From the NCBI RefSeq assembly GCF_004138105.1, contig NZ_RXHQ01000003.1:62001-126000 (forward strand): 64,000 nucleotides of DNA, in the 5' to 3' direction. Position numbers and translations under genes: made by a program. Shown one piece after another: positions 9,641 to 18,362 of the stretch. Position 1 is the stretch's first letter. Each line of letters begins with the position of its first letter. The notes beneath the pieces were generated by a model. The model had not been told where the DNA came from and ran no database searches. It saw only the letters and a list, made by a program, of their open reading frames with translations. The stretch is from Xylanivirga thermophila (GTDB lineage Bacteria; Bacillota; Clostridia; Caldicoprobacterales; Xylanivirgaceae).

Positions 9641-10438
9641 ATGGATGTATTGAAAAATATTTTTATAGGTATGATCATGGGAATATCCAATATTATTCCA
9701 GGAATAAGTGGCGGAACAATGGCGGTTCTATTAGGTATATATGATGTATTGATTAAATCAATCGGTAATTTTTCTATAGATTGGAGAAATAACCTATGGT
9801 TTTTACTACAGATAGGAATAGGGGCTTTGGCAGGCTTTTTTATATTTAGTAAGTTAGTATCATTCCTGATTTCTGAATATGAGGTTTATGCTAATTATTT
9901 TTTTATTGGACTAATTTTGGGAAGTTGTCCTATGATTTATAAAAAGGCAGTGGTAGACAAATGGAATATAAAATATTTTTTGGTGTTTTTGTGCTTTTTA
10001 GTATTGCAAATTATTATCTTTGTTTTGAACATATCCGAATCTGAGCATTTTATCATAAGGTTTATTACGTGGAAATATTATATATATATATTCTCTGGGG
10101 GTATTATTAGTGCAATTGCAATGATTATTCCTGGTATAAGTGGTTCACTCTCTTTAGTTGTAATTGGTCTTTATTCCACTGTTATTACAGCTCTGGCAGA
10201 ATGGAATATAACTCTTTTATTACCATTTGCAATTGGATCTGTTATAGGGCTTTTTGTTGGTTCTAAACTAATTTCAAGATGGTTGCAAGAGCATCCTCAA
10301 GTTACATATTTATCTATACTAGGTCTAGTATTAGGTTCTATAATATATATTTTTCCAGGATTCTCTGTCGGAGGGCAGTTTTTTATATCTATTCTATGCG
10401 CAATAATCGGATTTTTTATTGCATATTTTTTAGGCTAG
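9641..10438 (+). CDS. DUF368 membrane protein, undecaprenyl-phosphate flippase (PopT family)
   Basis: Polytopic membrane protein of 265 residues with about eight hydrophobic segments. It carries the paired family motif NIIPGISGGT near residue 17 and MIIPGISGSLS near 165, typical of PF04018, which has an inverted-repeat fold. Members of this family were shown in 2023 to return undecaprenyl phosphate across the membrane for cell-wall synthesis; the function here is by family. It starts 5 bases after hydE and has a weak ribosome site, so it is probably coupled to hydE translation, although no functional link is known. Confidence 0.85.
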   Translation: MDVLKNIFIGMIMGISNIIPGISGGTMAVLLGIYDVLIKSIGNFSIDWRNNLWFLLQIGIGALAGFFIFSKLVSFLISEYEVYANYFFIGLILGSCPMIYKKAVVDKWNIKYFLVFLCFLVLQIIIFVLNISESEHFIIRFITWKYYIYIFSGGIISAIAMIIPGISGSLSLVVIGLYSTVITALAEWNITLLLPFAIGSVIGLFVGSKLISRWLQEHPQVTYLSILGLVLGSIIYIFPGFSVGGQFFISILCAIIGFFIAYFLG

Positions 10439-10546
10439 AATTAATATGCTATGAAATGCACAAAAAAGATTTTTTTACATAAACTATATAGATACCAGTT
10501 GCATGGGATGGACTGGGTGTTATGATCAGATCAGGAGGTAGATTTT

Positions 10547-11653
10547 ATGTGTACTCAAGGAATAACAAGGAAGATGTTTTTGGGTTCAAATAGCTACAAG
10601 GGATTTGTATCTTTATTTGATTATATTTTGCCTAAAGAGGCAAATAAAATATTCTTTATAAAGGGTGGCCCAGGTGTTGGCAAATCTACATTCATGAAGA
10701 ATATAGGAAATGATATGCTTAAGCGCGGCTATGATATTGAAGAACATTATTGTTCGTCGGATAGCTTGTCATTGGATGGTATAAGTATACCTTCACTAGG
10801 TGTAGCACTAGTTGATGGTACATATCCCCATATCCAAGATCCTAAATGTCCAGGTATAACGGGTGAAATAGTAAATTTGGCTGAATTTTTGGATAATGAA
10901 AAGTTGGTTTCTCATAAAAGTGATATAATAGCCCTTAACAAAGATATTTCTAGATGTTTTAAAATTGCATATAGTCGCCTAGCTCAAGCAAAGATACTAT
11001 ACGATGAATGGGAAAGTTATATAGATGAAGCTATGGATCGTCGTATGTTCAATAAAATATTAAATGATGTTATACATATTTTAGATATTAAAAGAGATGT
11101 GCCAGAAGATGTATTTTTTGAACCTAGACATGTGTTTGCATCATCTATAAGTCCCCAAGGTATAAAAGACTATATTCCTAGCTTGATAGACGAAAATATG
11201 GATCTTTTAATGCTTGACTCTCAACCGGGAATAGGACAAAAAATCATGATCTATATTTCTCAAATGTACAGTTCTAGGGGGTTCTATATGGAATGTTTTC
11301 ATTCTCCATTTAATCCTGAGCATTTAGATATGCTGATAATACCACAAATAAATAAAGCTATAATAAATAATTGGGGTCCTTTTAAATATGACAACTTAGA
11401 AGATAAGACTAGATATAGAATAGATGTTGATGTTTTACTCAAATCTGATGTTTTGAAGCAATACCAAGATGAGTTAAAATACGTTAAACAAGCTTTTAAA
11501 GATTTGATTGAGCAATCAATATATTATATAGGTAAGGCAAAGGCAAAACATGATGATTTAGAACATTATTATATAGATGCTATGAATTTTGAGAAAACGC
11601 TAATCAAGCAAAATCAAGTATTAGATGATATATTGAAAAAGGCGGTGATTTAG
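10547..11653 (+). CDS. two-fold P-loop ATPase of unknown function (PRK06851-like)
   Basis: Cytoplasmic protein of 368 residues. The N-terminal half has a full Walker A, GGPGVGKST at 40-48. The C-terminal half repeats the fold: DSQPGIGQK at 224-232 aligns with the P-loop, but the Walker lysine is Q231 and the Ser/Thr pair is K232-I233, so that site is decayed. The halves also share a strand-helix pattern: RGYDIEEHYCSSDSLSLDGI in the first against RGFYMECFHSPFNPEHLDML in the second. AGGAGG at 10533-10538 supports the ATG start. Similar proteins are widespread in spore-forming Firmicutes, with no established role that I know. No partner gene is obvious nearby. Confidence 0.7.
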   Translation: MCTQGITRKMFLGSNSYKGFVSLFDYILPKEANKIFFIKGGPGVGKSTFMKNIGNDMLKRGYDIEEHYCSSDSLSLDGISIPSLGVALVDGTYPHIQDPKCPGITGEIVNLAEFLDNEKLVSHKSDIIALNKDISRCFKIAYSRLAQAKILYDEWESYIDEAMDRRMFNKILNDVIHILDIKRDVPEDVFFEPRHVFASSISPQGIKDYIPSLIDENMDLLMLDSQPGIGQKIMIYISQMYSSRGFYMECFHSPFNPEHLDMLIIPQINKAIINNWGPFKYDNLEDKTRYRIDVDVLLKSDVLKQYQDELKYVKQAFKDLIEQSIYYIGKAKAKHDDLEHYYIDAMNFEKTLIKQNQVLDDILKKAVI

Positions 11654-11710
11654 ATTTATAATATAGATAGATTTTAGCAAATGATGAATAATTTATGGAG
11701 GTCATATTTT

Positions 11711-12532
11711 ATGGATTTTGAAGAACTAATTAGAATAATGAGTTTTAATATTAGATACCGCAATGAATGGGATGATGAGAGAAACAGTTGGGATAATAGA
11801 ATGCAAAAGGTAACAGATATGATAAGGTTTCATCATACAGATATTGCCGGGTTGCAAGAGGTTTTGATAGATCAACTCAATGATATTGAAAAACAACTTC
11901 CATGCTATCAATGGGTAGGAGTAGGAAGGGACGATGGAGCTGAAGAAGGTGAGTTTGCTCCTATATTTTTTAGGAGAGATATATTTTCTCTGTTGGGTAA
12001 TGGCTTTTTTTGGTTGTCTGAAACGCCGGATATTCCAGGTAGTATAGGTTGGGATGCAGCGTGTATTAGAATTACTACTTGGGTGAAGTTATTGGATAGA
12101 CGAACCAATACGGAGTTTTTCGTTTTTAATGCACATTTTGATCATGTAGGGAAAATAGCTATGGAGAAGAGTGCTTATCTGTTATTAGATAGGATAGACA
12201 AAATAGCAGAAAAATCTCCAGTGATAGTTACTGGAGATTTTAATAATACAGAGGACAGTGAAGTATATAAGATTTTAACAGCTATAGGAGATGCTAGATT
12301 GGTTGATAGTAAGTATGTTTCTTTGTATCCGCATCATGGGCCCAATTTTACATTCCATGAATTTAAGGCATTGGATATATTAAAAAGCGAAAATGAAGAT
12401 TTAAAGCAGACAATTGATTTTATATTTATAAAAAATAATATAAAAGTTTTACAACATGGTACTTTATCTGATACGTGGGATGGAATTTTTCCATCGGATC
12501 ATATGCCAGTTTTAGCTGATATAAAATTTTAA
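11711..12532 (+). CDS. endonuclease/exonuclease/phosphatase family protein
   Basis: Metal-dependent phosphodiesterase fold of 273 residues. Seen in order: MSFNIRY near 10, GLQEV (metal-binding Glu) near 45, FNAHFDHVG near 145, VTGDFNNTED near 170 (catalytic Asp/Asn), and PSDHMPV near the C terminus. No signal peptide, so cytoplasmic. Start ATG 11711 follows TGGAGG by 10 bases; in-frame ATGs at 11681 and 11684 lack a ribosome site. The substrate cannot be read from sequence: relatives include exonuclease III-like nucleases, sphingomyelinase-like and sugar-phosphate phosphatases; the short form and SDHxPV tail fit the general EEP group. Confidence 0.82.
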   Translation: MDFEELIRIMSFNIRYRNEWDDERNSWDNRMQKVTDMIRFHHTDIAGLQEVLIDQLNDIEKQLPCYQWVGVGRDDGAEEGEFAPIFFRRDIFSLLGNGFFWLSETPDIPGSIGWDAACIRITTWVKLLDRRTNTEFFVFNAHFDHVGKIAMEKSAYLLLDRIDKIAEKSPVIVTGDFNNTEDSEVYKILTAIGDARLVDSKYVSLYPHHGPNFTFHEFKALDILKSENEDLKQTIDFIFIKNNIKVLQHGTLSDTWDGIFPSDHMPVLADIKF

Positions 12533-12547
12533 TATTTTTTTAATATT

Positions 12548-12599
12548 TTATAGTATAAACCTGCTAGTATCTATAGATACTAGCAGGTTTATACTATAA
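12548..12599. terminator. 52-base perfect palindrome, bidirectional terminator
   Basis: Every base from 12548 pairs with its mirror to 12599, centred on CTATAG, with no unpaired loop in the DNA. It occupies the gap between two convergent genes. GC-rich core AACCTGCTAGTATC plus AT-rich flanks would give an RNA hairpin read from either strand; the U-run is poor. Confidence 0.7.
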
Positions 12600-12600
12600 G

Positions 12601-13962
12601 TCAATATGAATTAAAAGCCTTATAGACCATGGCCTGATGTTCCCCATCAATTTTGTTTGATTGATGTACTTTACTTCCTAGAAAATGTACACAAAATTGA
12701 CCATTAAATTCGTTATTGTATATAGTCTGACTGCCGTGTGGCATGCCATTCATAGAAGCAGCTATTTTTAATCCTGATGCTGTTTCTATTATTATGGCAC
12801 GACGAGACCAGCTCCAATTACCACCATAAATTTCTTTCATAATATATGTATCTTGGGAAGTGAGTGGTTCTACGTCTGCATGTAGAATTCCTCCCATACG
12901 GTATATGCTAAAAGTTTTTCCAGTGTCTACATCTTTTATTTTAGCAGTAGAACCTCTAGGGAAAAGCTTGTCTACTTTATCCCAATGGAGCATTTGTATT
13001 TGGCTTGCAGGGATATTATCATTACTTTCCATTTTGTCTGATGCATTATTATCTGTTCTGTCTGAACCTCTAGATGTAGTAGATTTTGCATTTAATGCAG
13101 ATACTGTATGAGGACCAACTATGCCATCGGCCGCAATACCTACAGAACTTTGGAATTGTTTAACAGCTTGTCCGGTTTTAGATCCGAAGATATCATCTAT
13201 ATTACCTATTAAAAAACCTTTTTCTTTTAAGATTGTTTGAAGCGTTTTAACGTCATTTCCCACCAAACCACTTTTTAGAAGTCTAGAAGGCTTAAAATCT
13301 GAATCTTGTCCTTTATTTGAAGAATCCGTATTTTTATTTGGCATTTCTTTTTTATTTGTATTATCCGACCTGTCTGAGCCTCTGGATGTGGTGGATGTTG
13401 TATTTAATGCAGATGCTGTATGAGGGCCAACTATGCCATCGGCCGCAATACCTACAGAACTTTGGAATTGTTTAACAGCTTGTTCGGTTTTAGATCCGAA
13501 GATACCATCTATATTACCTATTAAAAAACCTTTTTCTTTTAAGATTGTTTGAAGCGTTTTAACGTCATTTCCCACTAAACCACTTTTCAATAATTGGACT
13601 GGCTTAAAAACCGAATCTTGTCCATTGTTGGATACAGGTTTTTGTGAAGAAATATTATCTATACCATATAAAATAGCCATAGTTTTAGGTCCTGCTATAC
13701 CGTCTGGATTTAATCCTTTACTTTTTTGAAAAGAGATAACAGCATCTTTGGTTATAAGTCCATAGTATCCTGTGAATTCATGGTATTTAAAGAGTCCTAA
13801 TTCCTTAAGTTGCTTTTGCAATTTTACTACTTCTGTTCCTTTATCACCTAGTCTGAGTATTTGAGGAGATGCAGCTAAAGCGGTATTCGAGCATAATAAC
13901 ATCCCAGATATTCCCAATATAGTTATAGCCGTTGCACATTTTTTATTATATGAACCCCCCAT
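12601..13962 (-). CDS. secreted protein with three peptidoglycan-binding domains and an unassigned C-terminal domain
   Basis: Signal peptide 1-30 (cleavage after ALA likely), then three PG_binding_1 domains at about 35-100, 120-185 and 225-290, joined by low-complexity Ser/Thr/Asn linkers, and a C-terminal domain at about 325-453. The second and third wall-binding domains are nearly identical in DNA (see the repeat entry). The C-terminal domain has [11 protein letters not shown] then QFCVHF with C424 and H426, and further H433 and H442; I do not recognise it with certainty. It could be a cell-wall hydrolase or transpeptidase with Cys/His catalysis, by analogy only. GGGGGAG precedes ATG 13962 by 6 bases. 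Monocistronic. Confidence 0.75.
   Translation of the reverse strand: MGGSYNKKCATAITILGISGMLLCSNTALAASPQILRLGDKGTEVVKLQKQLKELGLFKYHEFTGYYGLITKDAVISFQKSKGLNPDGIAGPKTMAILYGIDNISSQKPVSNNGQDSVFKPVQLLKSGLVGNDVKTLQTILKEKGFLIGNIDGIFGSKTEQAVKQFQSSVGIAADGIVGPHTASALNTTSTTSRGSDRSDNTNKKEMPNKNTDSSNKGQDSDFKPSRLLKSGLVGNDVKTLQTILKEKGFLIGNIDDIFGSKTGQAVKQFQSSVGIAADGIVGPHTVSALNAKSTTSRGSDRTDNNASDKMESNDNIPASQIQMLHWDKVDKLFPRGSTAKIKDVDTGKTFSIYRMGGILHADVEPLTSQDTYIMKEIYGGNWSWSRRAIIIETASGLKIAASMNGMPHGSQTIYNNEFNGQFCVHFLGSKVHQSNKIDGEHQAMVYKAFNSY
13058..13311. repeat. direct repeat copy 1 (254 bases) inside the peptidoglycan-binding gene
   Basis: Matches 13370-13623 at a constant offset of 312 bases with few differences. 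Encodes a whole peptidoglycan-binding domain plus part of the linker. Confidence 0.85.
13370..13623. repeat. direct repeat copy 2 (254 bases) inside the peptidoglycan-binding gene
   Basis: Partner of 13058-13311; the 312-base offset equals 104 codons, so the duplication keeps the frame. Differences cluster at the ends and in the linker. Confidence 0.85.
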
Positions 13963-13992
13963 CCAAACTCCCCCTTTAAATAATATACCTAT

Positions 13993-14021
13993 ATTTTAAT
14001 GCAAATATTTACAATAATCAA
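13993..14021 (-). promoter_or_regulatory. possible promoter for the secreted peptidoglycan-binding protein
   Basis: On the reverse strand: TTGATT, 17-base spacer, TAAAAT; 31 bases upstream of the start codon. Confidence 0.45.
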
Positions 14022-14146
14022 GGGTAAAATACACTATCGGTATTTTTAAGATAAAATTACATAAAAAATGAAGTGCTTTTAGTAAAAAGCTTTTTTATTT
14101 GTGCTATAATCTATAATTGTAATCTAAACCTAGGAGGATTGTTGTT

Positions 14147-15829
14147 TTGAATAAAGCCAAGGATTTAATGAATATGTTGTCCACTATAGACGGGAAAGGA
14201 TATAAAAGTTATAAACTGCTAGAGGGTGAGTATATGTTTGAAAAATATACTCTTTGCATTGATCATGTTCAACCTGATCCATATGCTCCTCCATCGAAAC
14301 TCAGAATGGTAGTACCTCAAAGTTATGCTAATTTTCCAAAATATTTAATAGATAAGCAGTGTAAAAAGGTAGGAGTAATAGATTTCTTAACAAGAAATTT
14401 TCAATATAATATAGCTAGATTTTGTCCTAAGTACCTATTTATAGATAGATGCGGCCAAGAGATACTCTATAGGACATCTGTATATATAGATGAACAACGG
14501 GTAGAAGTAAGGTTTGAAATGGGAATGCCAGCTGCAGGACGGAGAATTTTAGGTGAAAAAGCAAAACAAATATTCTTCAAGTATTTGCCAGATATTATGC
14601 AATCGTCACTTGTATATAAAAACATAGATAGTGAAGCTTTGAAACGGCAAATTAATCTTATGGAAGATAACGAAGTGTTGCGAGATGAGTTGCAAAGACT
14701 AGGCCTTTGTGCGTTTATAGCAAATGGTTCGATACTTCCGAGGGAGAGTGGTACATCTGATAAGCCATTACCTATCAATAAGGGGGCAAAGCCTTTTAAA
14801 AGCCCTAAATCCCTTGAGGTGTCCATAAAACTTCCCCATAAAGGGCGTATAAGTGGTATGGGTATTCCTAAAGGTATTACCCTTATTGTCGGTGGAGGAT
14901 ATCACGGCAAATCAACTCTGCTTAAGGCATTGGAAAAATGCATATATCCTCATATAGAAGGAGATGGTCGTGAGTATGTGGTTAGCTTGGACAGTGCCGT
15001 AAAAATACGGTCTGAGGATGGTAGAAGAATTCATAATACGGATATATCTCCATTTATAAACAATTTACCAAATGGGGTGGATACCCGTAAATTTTGTACT
15101 CAAAATGCGAGCGGCAGTACATCACAGGCAGCCAATATAATGGAGGCACTAGAGGCGGGAGCAAAATTATTACTCATAGATGAAGATACTAGTGCGACCA
15201 ATTTTATGGTACGGGATGCCAAAATGAAAAAACTCATTAGTCCAGACAAAGAGCCTATTACTCCATTTATAGACAAGGTACGATCCTTGTATGTTCAACA
15301 TGATATATCTACTATTTTGGTAATAGGTGGTGTAGGAGATTATTTTGATGTTGCCGATAATGTTATAATGATGGATGAATATATACCAAGGAATGTTACT
15401 GATGAGGCTAAAAAAATAGCAAACGATAAAGATATTAGTATAAATATACAGGCAGTTAATACCTTTGGTCAATTGCCAAATAGGGTTTTGTGTAACCAAA
15501 GTGAGTGTCTAAAGAAATGTGATATAAGAACAAAAGGCTTAAATACAATGACTTATAACAAGGATAAAATAGATTTATCACATGTGGAACAATTGATAGA
15601 CAGCAGCCAGACTAATTGCATAGCTATGTTGGTAAGATATATATTAGTTAATATTGCAGATGATCATAAAACCCTATCAGAGGCCTTAGATGTTGCATAT
15701 GATATAATCAAAAAAAGAGGTCTGGATAATATTTCACCATATAAGGGTAATCCAGGCAGAATGGCATTGCCCAGGAAATATGAAGTAGCGGCAGCATTAA
15801 ACAGATGGCCTGATAGAATTTTTTATTGA
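14147..15829 (+). CDS. ABC-class ATPase of unknown function (PF09818-type)
   Basis: Predicted ATPase of the ABC class, 560 residues, without membrane segments. Seen: Walker A GGGYHGKST at 249-257, an ABC-signature-like NASGSTSQAAN near 324, and Walker B LLLIDEDTSATN with D345-E346. A cysteine pair near 460 (CNQSECLKKC) is notable. The N-terminal 240 residues form the family-specific domain. A trypanosome relative, MRB1590, binds RNA; no bacterial role is established to my knowledge. TTG 14147 is the start, 9 bases after AGGAGG (14132-14137); a TATAAT at 14105-14110 lacks a clear -35. Confidence 0.83.
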   Translation: MNKAKDLMNMLSTIDGKGYKSYKLLEGEYMFEKYTLCIDHVQPDPYAPPSKLRMVVPQSYANFPKYLIDKQCKKVGVIDFLTRNFQYNIARFCPKYLFIDRCGQEILYRTSVYIDEQRVEVRFEMGMPAAGRRILGEKAKQIFFKYLPDIMQSSLVYKNIDSEALKRQINLMEDNEVLRDELQRLGLCAFIANGSILPRESGTSDKPLPINKGAKPFKSPKSLEVSIKLPHKGRISGMGIPKGITLIVGGGYHGKSTLLKALEKCIYPHIEGDGREYVVSLDSAVKIRSEDGRRIHNTDISPFINNLPNGVDTRKFCTQNASGSTSQAANIMEALEAGAKLLLIDEDTSATNFMVRDAKMKKLISPDKEPITPFIDKVRSLYVQHDISTILVIGGVGDYFDVADNVIMMDEYIPRNVTDEAKKIANDKDISINIQAVNTFGQLPNRVLCNQSECLKKCDIRTKGLNTMTYNKDKIDLSHVEQLIDSSQTNCIAMLVRYILVNIADDHKTLSEALDVAYDIIKKRGLDNISPYKGNPGRMALPRKYEVAAALNRWPDRIFY

Positions 15830-15892
15830 TAGATATGTATGTATATGTTAAAATTTTAACTGGCTTTAAAGAAGGAAAGGATGAAAAAATAG

Positions 15893-17716
15893 ATGAATAT
15901 AACTAGAAATGATATACGTAATATAGCCATAATTGCCCATGTTGATCATGGTAAAACTACCTTGGTAGACCAGATGTTAAAAAAGAGTGGCATATTCCGT
16001 GCAAACCAACAGGTTGAGGATCGTGTTATGGATTCCAACGAATTGGAACGGGAACGGGGAATTACCATACTTTCTAAAAACACATCAGTGTGGTATAAAG
16101 ATGTAAAAATAAATATTATAGATACGCCTGGACATGCTGATTTTGGTGGTGAGGTCGAGCGTGTACTGAAAATGGTAGATGGAGTAGTATTATTGGTAGA
16201 TGCGTTCGAAGGTCCTATGCCTCAAACAAGGTTTGTTCTTAAAAAAGCTCTAGAATTAGGTCTTCCGGTTATAGTAGTTATAAATAAGATGGACAAACCT
16301 GATGCTAGGCCTGAAGAGGTTATTGATGAGGTTTTAGAGCTATTGATAGATTTAGATGCAGATGAAAGTCAACTGGACTGTCCTTTCGTATTTGCTTCAT
16401 CGAAACAAGGATTGGCATCTTTAAGTGCAGATGATTTAGGAAAAGATCTGCAGCCATTATTTGATACTATAGTACAACATATACCTGCACCTGTTGGTGA
16501 TAAGGATGCTCCTTTTCAAATGTTGGTTTCTACTATTGATTATAATGAATATGTAGGTAGGATTGCCATTGGAGAGGTAGGAAGAGGAAGTGTCAAATTG
16601 GGGCAGGAAGCCATTCTGTGCAATATGAAGGGGAAAGAAGAAAAGGTACAGATAACTAATCTATATCAATTTGAAGGGCTCAAAAGAGTGCAGGTAGAGA
16701 ATGCTACCGTAGGGGATATAATAGCAGTATCTGGAGTGGAAGGTATAAGCATAGGTGATACAATATGTGATGTAGATCATGTGGAACCGCTTCATTTTGT
16801 TCATATATCAGAACCTACTATTTCGATGCAATTTTTGGTAAATAACAGTCCTTTTGCAGGACAAGAGGGTACTTATGTTACTTCTAGAAATTTACGTGAC
16901 CGCTTGTTTAAAGAGCTTAAGACAGATGTAAGTCTTAGGGTAGAGGAAACTGATTCTCCGGATACATTTAACGTATCTGGAAGAGGAGAATTGCACTTAT
17001 CCATATTAATAGAGACCATGCGTAGACAGGGATATGAATTCCAGGTATCAAAGCCTACAGTTATATACAAGGAAATCGATGGAAAAAAATGCGAACCTAT
17101 GGAGAAGGTGATGATAGATGTACCTGATGAATTTACAGGTACTGTTATCGAAAAACTAGGAAGACGTAAGGGAGAACTTCTTAGTATGGTGAACACAAAG
17201 GGCGGGCGTGTAAGGTTGGAATTTTCTATTCCATCGCGAGGTCTTTTCGGTTATAGATCTGAATTTATGACCGATACTAAAGGGCAGGGTATATTGAATG
17301 CAATATTTGATGGATACCAGCCCTATAAAGGGGAGATACCTACACGTCAACAAGGAGCATTAGTGGCTTTTGAATCAGGTGAATCTATTACCTATGGGCT
17401 CTATAATGCCCAAGAGAGAGGAACTTTATTTATAGAACCTGGTACAAGAGTATATCAAGGGATGGTAGTAGGCCGGAATAGTCGCCCAGGTGATATAGAT
17501 GTAAATGTATGTAAGAAAAAGCATGTTAGTAACATGAGAGCAGCAGGTTCTGACGAAACTTTGAGGCTAGTTACTCCCAGAAAACTCACTCTTGAGGAAG
17601 CTATAGAGTTTATAAATGATGATGAATTGGTAGAAATAACTCCTAAAAGTATACGACTTAGAAAATCTATATTGGATACTGCACAACGTAAGAAATTGCA
17701 GAGTAAAAAAGCATAA
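15893..17716 (+). CDS. typA: translational GTPase TypA/BipA
   Basis: Ribosome-associated GTPase of the elongation-factor-G type, implicated in large-subunit assembly and stress growth. Seen: G1 AHVDHGKTT at 15-23, G2 ERERGIT near 53, G3 DTPGHADF near 80, G4 NKMD near 134, then domain II, the EF-G-like domain III/V and the BipA-specific C terminus with [17 protein letters not shown]. Length 607 is typical. The gene stands alone with its own ribosome site. Confidence 0.96.
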   Translation: MNITRNDIRNIAIIAHVDHGKTTLVDQMLKKSGIFRANQQVEDRVMDSNELERERGITILSKNTSVWYKDVKINIIDTPGHADFGGEVERVLKMVDGVVLLVDAFEGPMPQTRFVLKKALELGLPVIVVINKMDKPDARPEEVIDEVLELLIDLDADESQLDCPFVFASSKQGLASLSADDLGKDLQPLFDTIVQHIPAPVGDKDAPFQMLVSTIDYNEYVGRIAIGEVGRGSVKLGQEAILCNMKGKEEKVQITNLYQFEGLKRVQVENATVGDIIAVSGVEGISIGDTICDVDHVEPLHFVHISEPTISMQFLVNNSPFAGQEGTYVTSRNLRDRLFKELKTDVSLRVEETDSPDTFNVSGRGELHLSILIETMRRQGYEFQVSKPTVIYKEIDGKKCEPMEKVMIDVPDEFTGTVIEKLGRRKGELLSMVNTKGGRVRLEFSIPSRGLFGYRSEFMTDTKGQGILNAIFDGYQPYKGEIPTRQQGALVAFESGESITYGLYNAQERGTLFIEPGTRVYQGMVVGRNSRPGDIDVNVCKKKHVSNMRAAGSDETLRLVTPRKLTLEEAIEFINDDELVEITPKSIRLRKSILDTAQRKKLQSKKA

Positions 17717-17828
17717 AAATAATTTAATAATATTAGATTTGTCTGTGTTTTTTTGCTGGTAAGATTTAGCCCCATATGATATAATAAATTTAGCAACCTT
17801 TAAAAATATTTTATGGGAGGCGGTCAAC

Positions 17829-18248
17829 TTGATAAAGTTACTTATAGGTCAGAAAGGCACAGGCAAATCAAAAGCTATGATTGAGATGGCTAATAATTCG
17901 GCGCAAAAGAGGAATGGAGATGTCATCTTTATTGATGGTGATAGCCGATATACCATGACGCTGGATCGAAGCATTAGGTTTATTGACATAAGCGAATTTG
18001 GTATAAAGGATATAAACGTTTTTTATGGCTTCTTATCAGGCATTGTTGCTCAAAATTATGATATCGACTTCATATATGTAGATGGTTTTTTAGAGATGAA
18101 GGACGAGGAGCAAATGCAAGATATAGAAGCCTTTTTGCTTAATATTGAAAAACTATCTAAAAAATTCCATGTAAAGATTACTTTATCCATATCTGGAGAT
18201 CCTATGAATGTACCTGTCTCCTTTGAGAAATATATGATAGATTTTTGA
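17829..18248 (+). CDS. small P-loop protein of unknown function
   Basis: A 139-residue cytoplasmic protein with Walker A GQKGTGKSK at 7-15 and a Walker-B-like hydrophobic strand FIYVDGF near 78-84. It is shorter than adenylate-kinase-type enzymes and has no lid or LID cysteines, so I assign no reaction. The start is TTG 17829, 9 bases after GGGAGG. It sits alone between typA and thrC, the third P-loop protein of unknown role within 8 kb. Confidence 0.7.
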   Translation: MIKLLIGQKGTGKSKAMIEMANNSAQKRNGDVIFIDGDSRYTMTLDRSIRFIDISEFGIKDINVFYGFLSGIVAQNYDIDFIYVDGFLEMKDEEQMQDIEAFLLNIEKLSKKFHVKITLSISGDPMNVPVSFEKYMIDF

Positions 18249-18268
18249 TTAAGGACGGACAAAGGTAG

Positions 18269-18298
18269 AGCCAAGGGATTTCCTTGGCTTTAATTTTG
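18269..18298 (+). terminator. intrinsic terminator
   Basis: AGCCAAGG stem with CCTTGGCT, followed by TTTAATTTT. Confidence 0.6.
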
Positions 18299-18310
18299 CT
18301 TTACTTTAAG

Positions 18311-18340
18311 TTGACGTCTTCCATATTGCCAATGTATAAT
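18311..18340 (+). promoter_or_regulatory. sigma-A-type promoter for thrC
   Basis: TTGACG (18311-18316), 18-base spacer, TATAAT (18335-18340); 22 bases before the thrC start. Confidence 0.65.
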
Positions 18341-18362
18341 GTATAAAAAATGGTATTAGGAT

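Noticed and set aside
10279-10482. Open frame overlapping the end of the DUF368 gene
   Set aside because: Out-of-frame shadow with no ribosome site; composition is that of a frameshifted membrane protein.
13058-13623. CRISPR or mobile-element interpretation of the repeats
   Set aside because: Only two copies, each a full coding domain at an in-frame offset; a domain duplication explains them.
15848-15861. GTTAAAATTTTAAC palindrome before typA as an operator
   Set aside because: Short, fully AT-rich core, expected by chance in this base composition, and no known regulator site matches it.
17567-17827. Reverse frame between typA and the small P-loop gene
   Set aside because: Mostly antisense to typA and without initiation signals.
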